Source: Chloroflexota bacterium (GTDB lineage Bacteria; Chloroflexota; Limnocylindria; QHBO01). From it: a stretch of DNA of 12,418 nucleotides. A program made the position numbers and the translations under genes. The notes beneath the pieces were generated by a model. That model was given only the letters and a program-made list of their open reading frames with translations. It was not told where the DNA came from and did no database searches. Of the stretch, positions 6,951 to 12,418 are shown piece by piece. The stretch's first letter is position 1, and the number at the start of each line of letters is the position of its first letter. The DNA lies in contig JAGXHP010000062.1 of the NCBI GenBank assembly GCA_024636135.1, positions 1 to 12,418 on the forward strand. Direction: 5' to 3'.

Positions 6951-7598
6951 TCAGCGCCGGCGCGATTGGGGTTGTCGCTCGCCGCTGAGCTGCGTCTGGC
7001 GCCTTCGTAGGTACCCGCCGTACCAGCCTCCCAGGAAGCCGAGTGCCGACTGGTACACCGCCTGGACCAGGAGGTTGAGGATCACGGCCGTCGGCTGGCC
7101 GAAGGTCTCGGGGGTCGCCCCCAGGGAGGCGAACGAGTACAGCACGATGGCGGTCGCGATCACGAACCCGACGAGCGCGGCCGCCACGCCGAACAGGGTG
7201 GGCCGCTGCCAGCCGAACCAGCCCGCGGCGATCAGCGAGCCGAACAGCAGGAACGTGCCGAAGAGCCCGAGCGGGTCCGTCGCATACGTGAATGAGGCGT
7301 AGAAGCCGATGAATGCCAGAACGCCCGTGGCCAACCAGGCCAATGGATTGCGGCGCAACAGGAAGAGCCGCATGGTGAGGGGCCGCAGCGGGCCGCTGCC
7401 GCTGAAGCCGGCGAGCGGGTCGGGCCGATTCGGCAGCGGGGGCGCCGGCGGGAAGAGGCGGCCGAGGAAGCCTCCGCGAGCGGGCGCCGGCTCCGGCTCC
7501 GACGGCTCCTCGGCCACATCGTCGGGAAGCTCGCCGCGCGCGGCCAGGCGGGCGCGGCGTCGCGCCTCGGAGCGTCGGGTGCGTTCGTCGGTGGACAT
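6951..7598 (-). CDS. Four-helix membrane protein of unknown function
   Basis: I do not recognise a named family. The 215-residue product starts MSTDERTRRSEARRRARL, an Arg-rich cytoplasmic-type segment. An acidic and Pro-rich linker follows (about 22-75, EEPSEPEPAPA and PPAPPLPNRPDP). Four hydrophobic helices come next, at about 86-106, 108-130, 134-158 and 171-195, and the protein ends in a basic tail (YLRRRQ ... QSRRR). The ATG at 7598 is preferred to in-frame upstream starts because a TACAAT -10 box lies only 8 nt before it, which would put an upstream start before the transcription start. It is convergent to carAB and divergent from the lamin-tail gene, so it appears to be a single-gene unit. 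A membrane-scaffold or transport-accessory role is possible but unsupported. Confidence 0.8.
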   Translation of the reverse strand: MSTDERTRRSEARRRARLAARGELPDDVAEEPSEPEPAPARGGFLGRLFPPAPPLPNRPDPLAGFSGSGPLRPLTMRLFLLRRNPLAWLATGVLAFIGFYASFTYATDPLGLFGTFLLFGSLIAAGWFGWQRPTLFGVAAALVGFVIATAIVLYSFASLGATPETFGQPTAVILNLLVQAVYQSALGFLGGWYGGYLRRRQTQLSGERQPQSRRR

Positions 7599-7606
7599 GG
7601 GCGCCG

Positions 7607-7612
7607 ATTGTA
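7607..7612 (-). promoter_or_regulatory. -10 box of a leaderless promoter for the membrane-protein gene
   Basis: On the minus strand this reads TACAAT, one mismatch from consensus. Eight bases separate it from the ATG at 7598, so transcription should begin at or next to the start codon. TTACCG 18 bp upstream is a possible weak -35 box. No Shine-Dalgarno precedes the ATG. Confidence 0.6.
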
Positions 7613-7709
7613 GCGGTCGGCGCGCTGCCCGGTAACCGAACGCCAATCGCACGGTAATCGGTCACTCGCCATCCTCCGGCGGCCTGCGCCTCCGAGCTGG
7701 AGGTGATCC

Positions 7710-10469
7710 GTGTCAGTTGTCGCGCGCTTGGCGCTTGTTGTGGTGTTTGCAGCCTCGCTGATCCCTGCCGCGTCCCGCGAGCGCGCGGCCGGGATGACGG
7801 AGCACCTGGTGATCAGCGAGGTGGTCACCGGGGGAGCCAGCGCCAGCGACGAGCTGATCGAGATCTACAACCCTGCCGATTCAGCCCTGCCGCTCGAAGG
7901 GCTTGAGCTGGTGTACGTGACCGCCAGCGGGGCAACCGTGAGCCGCCGTGCTGCCTGGGAGCTCGCCGCGCCGCTCATGCCGCCCGGATCGCACCTGCTG
8001 ATCGCCAACGAAGCCGGGGTCTACGCGCCGATCGCCGACGCCACCTACGCGAGCGGGATCGCCGCATCGGGCGGGAGCGTGGCGCTGCGCATCCAGGGCG
8101 CGCTCACCGCGGTCGACGCGGTCGGATGGGGCACGGCGACGAGCACCTGGATCGAGGGCTCCGCGGTTCCGGCCCCGGCCGTGGGCGCGAGCATCGAGCG
8201 ACTTCCCGGTGGTGCCCTCGGATCGACCGTGGACACCAATGACAACGCCGCGGACTTCGTCCAGCGCACGGTCCCGGATCCGCAAAACCGCGGTTCAGCC
8301 CCGGTGCCGAACCCGGACGCCAGCCCGACCCCTTCACCCGTCCCGACGCCGATCCCGACCCTCCTCCCGACGCCGGTCCCAACGCCTCCCGCCAGCCCTG
8401 CGCCGACGTCCGCACCGACATCGATCGCGACCGCGCGGGCTCTGCCCGACGGCTCGATCGTTACCATCGAGGGCTCGGCCATGACCGGCTCGACCTTCAC
8501 TGACGGCGGCGGCTACCTCGCCGATGCGACTGGCGGGATCGCCGTCATCGTGGAGGGCGGCGGATTCGAACGCGGCCAGCGGATCCGCGCGACGGGGACT
8601 CTCGACCAGCGCTACGCTCAGCGCACCATGCGGGTCAGCGGCGTTGCCCTGGCGGTCGTCGGCATCGGCGCGGATCCGACGATCACCGAGGTGCCCACCG
8701 GATCGGTGGGGGAGGCGCTCGAAGCTCGGCTCGTCCGATTGGACGGCCGCATCGTCGGCGGATCGACCGCGCTGAGCGGTGGCCTCGCCTTCGACGTGGA
8801 CGACGGCAGCGGTGCCGTTCGGGTCGTGGTGGGAACCGAGACCGGCATCACCACCGCAGGCTGGACCAACGGCACCTCGGTCACCCTGGTCGGCGTGGTG
8901 GGTCAGCGGGACTCATCGGGCACCGGCAGCGCCGGATACCGCGTGTATCCGCGGGACGCGTCCGATGTGTCCCTCGGATCGGGTCCGGCGCCCACGGTCA
9001 CGCCATCCGCATCGCCGGGCGGTCCAAGCCCGACGACCAGCGCATCGCCGGGCGCCGATGGCGTGGTCAGCATCGCTCAGGCACGGTCCGCGCCCAAGAA
9101 CGCCCGGGTGACGGTCCGCGGCGTGGTGACGCTCCCGACCGGCATCGTCGCGGACGAGAGCGCGGTCATCCAGGACGCGAGCGGTGCCATTCTGCTGAGG
9201 CTCGGCTCGGAGGCCGGGTCGGTCGCGCAGGGAGAGGTGATCGAGGTTGCCGCAACCCGCTCCACGAAGAGCGGCATGGAGTCGCTCCGAGTGACCGTCG
9301 CCCCGCGTCGCATCGGCATGGCCGACCAACCGGACCCCCTCACCCTTCGCACCGCCGACGCGGGCGAGGCGCACGAGGCTCGGCTCGTCACGGTCCGCGG
9401 AGCGCTGGTCACATCCGCCAGGAAGTCCTCCAGCGGGTCGGTCTCGTTCGATGTCGACGACGGCAGCGGACCGCTGAAGGTCGTGATCGGTGCGTCGCTC
9501 CGCGTTGATCACCAGGCCCTTGAGGCCGGGACGTGGGTCGAGGTCACCGGCGTCCTCGGGCAGGAAACGACCGGCGCGCTGCCACTGCGTGGCTACCGCG
9601 TGTGGCCGCGCAGCCACTCCGACCTGCGCGTCACAGCCGTTCCCGGTGGCGAGGATCCCCGGGCACTCGGGAGTGGTGACGCACGGGACGGCGGCGGGGG
9701 CGTCGCCGACGATGGCTTGGAGGTGGTGGGGCGCGCGGATCTCGCCGAACTTCGCGTCGGGGCCACGCTCGTTGCGGGTCCGTGGCCTGAGCTCGGGGTG
9801 GCGGGATTGCTGTGGGATGGCGACCGGCTGGTCGGCGTGGCTCCGGCGTCCGGCCAACGCCTCGCCGTCGCGCTTGGTGATCAATCGCCCCCCGTCGCGC
9901 TCGAGCTCATGGGCCTGAGTCGTGTCGGAGTCGCCCCCGGCAACCGCCTGCCTCTGCTGTCGCTCGGCGCCGAGGCCGGCCACACTACCGTCCGCCGGGG
10001 CCCGCTCGCCGTGCCACGAGCGGGCCTCCCGGAGCCTGGCTCTCCGGCCGCCTGGGTCACGGTCGTGGGCCGGCCGAGCATGGCCGGCGGGCACCGGTCC
10101 CTCGTCGTCGACGGCGTCGCTGTCCCGCTGGAGGTCCAGTGCGATCGCGACCCGGAAGGCATGCACGGGCTGCTGGCCGCCACGGGCGTGGCGCTCGGCG
10201 ATCCGGTAACGCTGATCGTCGGCTGTCAGGGATTGCGCTCGGCGCCATCGTTGGCGCTGTCGCTCGCGGCCGGGGGCTCGCGGGCTCATGGGAAGACGCG
10301 ACCGCTCAGCGCAGCGCTCGAGGCGCCGCGGTCGGCGGGGAGCCCTGCCCTGGCGGTCGGCATGCTCGCGCTGTCCCTGGCAGGCGTTGCCGCGGCGGTC
10401 GTGGCCCGACGATCCGCGCGGGCGCAGCGCCCGGATGTCGTCGAGATCGACGTGGTCGATGAGCCATGA
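7710..10469 (+). CDS. Secreted lamin-tail-domain protein with duplicated OB-like modules and a C-terminal membrane anchor
   Basis: This 919-residue surface protein has no assigned function. A signal peptide (about 1-27, hydrophobic ARLALVVVFAASLIPAAS) is followed by a lamin-tail domain (about 31-165: LVISEVVTGGASASDELIEIYNPAD, then LPPGSHLLIAN-like and VDAVGWG strands). A Pro/Thr/Ser linker spans about 198-238. Two OB-like units (about 238-422) include AFDVDDGSGAVRVVVG and YRVYPRDASDVSL. A second Pro/Ser linker (about 424-450) precedes another OB-like pair (about 451-645) containing SFDVDDGSGPLKVVIG and YRVWPRSHSDLRV, an evident internal duplication. A less recognisable region (680-860) leads to a helix at about 878-901 and a short Arg-rich tail, indicating a type I anchored, outward-facing protein. 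GGAGG at 7699-7703 lies 6 nt before the GTG start. OB-like repeats of this kind occur in extracellular nucleases, but no nuclease motif was seen. Confidence 0.85.
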   Translation: MSVVARLALVVVFAASLIPAASRERAAGMTEHLVISEVVTGGASASDELIEIYNPADSALPLEGLELVYVTASGATVSRRAAWELAAPLMPPGSHLLIANEAGVYAPIADATYASGIAASGGSVALRIQGALTAVDAVGWGTATSTWIEGSAVPAPAVGASIERLPGGALGSTVDTNDNAADFVQRTVPDPQNRGSAPVPNPDASPTPSPVPTPIPTLLPTPVPTPPASPAPTSAPTSIATARALPDGSIVTIEGSAMTGSTFTDGGGYLADATGGIAVIVEGGGFERGQRIRATGTLDQRYAQRTMRVSGVALAVVGIGADPTITEVPTGSVGEALEARLVRLDGRIVGGSTALSGGLAFDVDDGSGAVRVVVGTETGITTAGWTNGTSVTLVGVVGQRDSSGTGSAGYRVYPRDASDVSLGSGPAPTVTPSASPGGPSPTTSASPGADGVVSIAQARSAPKNARVTVRGVVTLPTGIVADESAVIQDASGAILLRLGSEAGSVAQGEVIEVAATRSTKSGMESLRVTVAPRRIGMADQPDPLTLRTADAGEAHEARLVTVRGALVTSARKSSSGSVSFDVDDGSGPLKVVIGASLRVDHQALEAGTWVEVTGVLGQETTGALPLRGYRVWPRSHSDLRVTAVPGGEDPRALGSGDARDGGGGVADDGLEVVGRADLAELRVGATLVAGPWPELGVAGLLWDGDRLVGVAPASGQRLAVALGDQSPPVALELMGLSRVGVAPGNRLPLLSLGAEAGHTTVRRGPLAVPRAGLPEPGSPAAWVTVVGRPSMAGGHRSLVVDGVAVPLEVQCDRDPEGMHGLLAATGVALGDPVTLIVGCQGLRSAPSLALSLAAGGSRAHGKTRPLSAALEAPRSAGSPALAVGMLALSLAGVAAAVVARRSARAQRPDVVEIDVVDEP

Positions 10470-10551
10470 CCGCCCGGTCGAGCGGGGCGTCGGCTCGGCC
10501 CACGCTCGGCTACTCTCGCGCTGAGCACGAAATCGCGAGCGTGGAGCGGCG

Positions 10552-10557
10552 TATACT
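10552..10557 (+). promoter_or_regulatory. -10 box of the uridine phosphorylase gene
   Basis: TATACT is one mismatch from TATAAT and lies 29 bp before the TTG start, leaving room for a short leader with the GAGGAG ribosome site. No good -35 box is present. An inverted repeat CCACGCTC/GAGCGTGG (10500-10507 and 10537-10544) brackets the -35 region and could be a regulator site. Confidence 0.6.
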
Positions 10558-10586
10558 CCCGCCGGTTCACGCACGAGGAGGGCCGC

Positions 10587-11480
10587 TTGGCCCAACCGAC
10601 CCAGGCCGATGCGCCGCGCACCGGAGAACGTCAGTACCACATCGGACTCGAACGAGGCGAGCTCGCCGAGTACGTGCTGCTGGTCGGCGACCCCGGACGC
10701 GTCGCGAAGGTCTCCGCTCGCTGGGACTCGGTCGACCTCGAGCGCAGCAATCGCGAGATCACGACGGCCACCGGCACGTATCGAGGCATGCCGCTCAGCT
10801 GCATGTCGACCGGCATGGGCAGCGACAACGTGGAGATCGTCATGGCCGAGGTCATGGAGATCACCGAGCGCCCGACGCTCATCCGCGTCGGCTCATCCGG
10901 CGCGCTCCAGCCCGACATCGACCTGGGCGACCTCATCGTGTCCACCGGTGCCGTACGTCTCGAGAACACCACCGACTACTACGTCCACCCCGGCTTCCCG
11001 GCGATCGCGCATCGTGACGTGGTCTGGGCCCTCGAGCAGGGCTGCCGGAATCTGGGGATCAGGTATCACGTGGGGCTGACGGCCACAGCTTCTGGCTTCT
11101 ACGCTCCGCAGGGACGGGCAATGCGCACGCTCCCGGTTCGGTATCCTGAGCTCGCAGACGAGCTTCGCCGCCAGCGGGTGGCGAACCTCGAGATGGAGTC
11201 GTCGGCACTCTTCGTGCTGGCACACCTCGCGGGACTGCGGTCCGGCACCGTCTGCGCGGCCTACGCGCAGCGAACGGACGGCACGTTCCTGGAAGGCGCG
11301 GCGAAGGAGACCGCGGAGTCGCGCTGCATCGATGCCGGACTGGCCGGCATCCACCTGCTCTGGCAGGTCGACACCGACGGCGGAGAGTTTCTCGCCCGTC
11401 GTGGAGCATCGTTCGACCGACAGGCGGGGGAACCTCATCAATCGACCGGTGCGAAGACCGGCGAACAGGGAGGCAACTGA
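10587..11480 (+). CDS. udp: Uridine phosphorylase (PNP/UDP family)
   Basis: The enzyme splits uridine with phosphate into uracil and ribose-1-phosphate, for pyrimidine salvage in the cytoplasm. The 297-residue product has the hallmarks of the nucleoside phosphorylase family: GDPGRV (34-39) and Arg100 in RVGSSGA for phosphate, His18 (YHIGL) expected to come from the neighbouring subunit, and Glu202-Met203-Glu204 in NLEMESSAL for the ribose. Gln175 and Arg177 in FYAPQGR correspond to the uracil-binding Gln/Arg pair of E. coli uridine phosphorylase, which supports uridine over purine specificity. The start is TTG at 10587 with GAGGAG 6 nt upstream; homology begins about 15 residues in. A polar tail of about 25 residues extends beyond the family core. 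The downstream DUF5679 gene begins 4 bp after its stop and is probably co-transcribed. Confidence 0.9.
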   Translation: MAQPTQADAPRTGERQYHIGLERGELAEYVLLVGDPGRVAKVSARWDSVDLERSNREITTATGTYRGMPLSCMSTGMGSDNVEIVMAEVMEITERPTLIRVGSSGALQPDIDLGDLIVSTGAVRLENTTDYYVHPGFPAIAHRDVVWALEQGCRNLGIRYHVGLTATASGFYAPQGRAMRTLPVRYPELADELRRQRVANLEMESSALFVLAHLAGLRSGTVCAAYAQRTDGTFLEGAAKETAESRCIDAGLAGIHLLWQVDTDGGEFLARRGASFDRQAGEPHQSTGAKTGEQGGN

Positions 11481-11484
11481 ACCG

Positions 11485-11628
11485 ATGGCGACTGAAGCGT
11501 ATTGCGTCAAGTGCAAGGCAAAGCGCGAGATGCTCAACGAGAACAAGATCACCATGAAGAACGGCAAGCCTGCCACCGAGGGCGTGTGCCCGGTGTGCAG
11601 CACGAAGATGTTCAAGATCGGCGGATAA
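11485..11628 (+). CDS. DUF5679 zinc-ribbon miniprotein
   Basis: This 47-residue protein reads MATEAYCVKCKAKREM, then a lysine-rich middle (KITMKNGKPAT), and EGVCPVCSTKMFKIGG at the end. The paired CxxC motifs (Cys7/Cys10 and Cys35/Cys38) form a typical zinc ribbon. The order and spacing match the DUF5679 family found in actinobacteria and Chloroflexota, whose function is unknown; related small ribbons often contact nucleic acid or the ribosome. GGGAGG (11468-11473) inside the end of the uridine phosphorylase gene is its likely ribosome site, 11 nt before the ATG. A strong terminator follows 19 bp after its stop, so it ends the transcription unit. The lysine-rich, less GC-biased codon use contrasts with its neighbours and suggests high expression or strong constraint. 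Confidence 0.88.
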   Translation: MATEAYCVKCKAKREMLNENKITMKNGKPATEGVCPVCSTKMFKIGG

Positions 11629-11647
11629 TCCGCTTCCACTACCTGGC

Positions 11648-11687
11648 CGAGAGGCGCGCCGGATCGCCGGCGCGCCTCTCGCCGTTT
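11648..11687 (+). terminator. Strong hairpin terminator after the DUF5679 gene
   Basis: CGAGAGGCGCGCCGG (11648-11662) pairs perfectly with CCGGCGCGCCTCTCG (11667-11681) around an ATCG tetraloop, giving 15 GC-rich base pairs, followed by a short T run (CCGTTT). It separates the udp-DUF5679 unit from the ROK kinase promoter, whose -10 box begins 12 bp further on. Confidence 0.82.
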
Positions 11688-11698
11688 CCGGCGGCCGG

Positions 11699-11704
11699 TA
11701 GAAT
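11699..11704 (+). promoter_or_regulatory. -10 box of a leaderless promoter for the ROK kinase gene
   Basis: TAGAAT is one mismatch from TATAAT and ends 9 bp before the GTG start, so the transcript would begin within about 3 nt of the start codon. An in-frame TAG lies within the box, which rules out an upstream start. The -35 position falls in the preceding terminator stem and has no recognisable element. Confidence 0.6.
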
Positions 11705-11713
11705 GGTTGTCAC

Positions 11714-12418
11714 GTGGAGGAGCGCACCCATCAGCCGATCCTGGCGATCGACTTCGGTGGCACCCAGATTCGCGCAGCCCTGATCACCCCGGACCGAGCG
11801 GTTCATGCACGGCGAGCCGTGCCCACGGCCGACGAGGACGGGGTCGACGCGGTCGTGACCCGAATCTGCAGGGTTGCCGCCGAAGTTCGCTCCGAGGCGC
11901 GTGCCGCCGGACTTCCCGATCCAGTTGCCGTCGGCATCTCCGCTCCCGGTCCGCTCAATCCGTGGACCGGCGTGGTCAGCGCCCCACCCAACCTGGCCGG
12001 ATGGCACGACGTGCCGCTGGCCGCACAGATCGCCGATAGCCTCGGGATCGTGACGTACCTCGAGCGCGACACGAATGTCGCCGTGCGGGCGGAATGGCTG
12101 CACGGCTCGGCACAGGGCGCCCGGACTGCGATCTACATCACCGTCTCGACCGGCGTCGGTGGCGGGTTGATCGTGGACGGACGGCCGGTCATCGGTGCCG
12201 ACGGCGTCGCCGGTGAGATCGGCCATCTCGTGGTCGACCTCGATGGACCACGATGCGGATGCGGGCGCCCTGGGCACGTCGAGGGCATCGCATCGGGCAC
12301 GGCCCTCGCCCGCGATGCGCGCGACCTCATCGAAGCGGACGGCAACGGCCGCCTGGCACAGCTCGCCTCTTCCGGCGCCACGGTGGACGCGGCCCTGCTG
12401 GCTCGCGCCGCGGACGAC
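11714..12418 (+). CDS. ROK-family sugar kinase (glucokinase-like), C-terminus beyond the window
   Basis: ROK proteins are ATP-dependent sugar kinases, commonly glucokinases, or sugar-responsive repressors. The first 235 codons are present and the frame is open at the right edge. There is no N-terminal DNA-binding domain, so a kinase is favoured. Visible motifs are the phosphate-binding AIDFGGTQIRAA (11-22), ISAPGPLNPWTGVV (75-88), the catalytic-Asp region LERDTNVAVRAEW (Asp119), the nucleotide-binding TVSTGVGGGL (143-152), and the ROK zinc block GEIGHLVVD ... CGCGRPGHVEG (His171, Cys181, Cys183, His188). The third zinc cysteine is replaced by His188. The GTG at 11714 is the only start available after an in-frame TAG at 11699. 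The substrate cannot be settled from this part; glucose is the usual guess. Confidence 0.88.
   Translation, partial: MEERTHQPILAIDFGGTQIRAALITPDRAVHARRAVPTADEDGVDAVVTRICRVAAEVRSEARAAGLPDPVAVGISAPGPLNPWTGVVSAPPNLAGWHDVPLAAQIADSLGIVTYLERDTNVAVRAEWLHGSAQGARTAIYITVSTGVGGGLIVDGRPVIGADGVAGEIGHLVVDLDGPRCGCGRPGHVEGIASGTALARDARDLIEADGNGRLAQLASSGATVDAALLARAADD

Noticed and set aside
8913..10640. 575-codon minus-strand open frame opposite the lamin-tail gene
   Set aside because: The translation is Arg/Gly/His-rich without recognisable domains, and the plus-strand frame has a signal peptide, domains and a good ribosome site.

Overview
The window is high-GC bacterial chromosome, dense with short-spaced genes and with frequent GTG or TTG starts and ATGA/GTGA overlaps. 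Gene content suggests a member of the Chloroflexota (for example a Limnocylindria-like lineage) or an actinobacterial relative. The clues are a DUF5679 zinc-ribbon miniprotein, a secreted lamin-tail-domain protein, a zinc-motif ROK sugar kinase, and promoters with -10 boxes placed so close to the start codon that the mRNAs look leaderless. The taxonomic call is inference only.

Left part (1-2602, minus strand): an arginine operon read right to left, argH > argC > argJ, with 4-bp start/stop overlaps. argJ runs off the left edge. Centre-left (2603-2737): a compact divergent control region. It carries a 14-bp palindrome resembling an ArgR box over the likely argH promoter, a -10 box for carA, and an RNA hairpin closely resembling a PyrR-binding element whose 3' arm contains the carA Shine-Dalgarno. 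Centre (2738-6693, plus strand): carA-carB, encoding glutamine-dependent carbamoyl phosphate synthetase, which feeds both arginine and pyrimidine synthesis. CarB is only 931 residues and stops at the end of its second synthetase unit, so the C-terminal MGS-like allosteric domain is absent.

Middle (6694-7598): a 257-bp convergent spacer with a strong hairpin, then a minus-strand gene for a four-helix membrane protein of unknown function. Right part, plus strand: a 919-residue secreted, membrane-anchored protein with a lamin-tail domain and duplicated OB-like modules (7710-10469), a uridine phosphorylase with a TTG start (10587-11480), a 47-residue DUF5679 zinc-ribbon protein (11485-11628), a perfect hairpin terminator, and a ROK-family kinase cut by the right edge (11714 onward).

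The most coherent theme is carbamoyl-phosphate metabolism. Arginine genes and carAB diverge from one regulatory spacer that appears to carry both an arginine-responsive operator and a pyrimidine-responsive RNA element, while the enzyme lacks the domain through which UMP and ornithine normally control it. No mobile element, CRISPR array, tRNA or rRNA was recognised.
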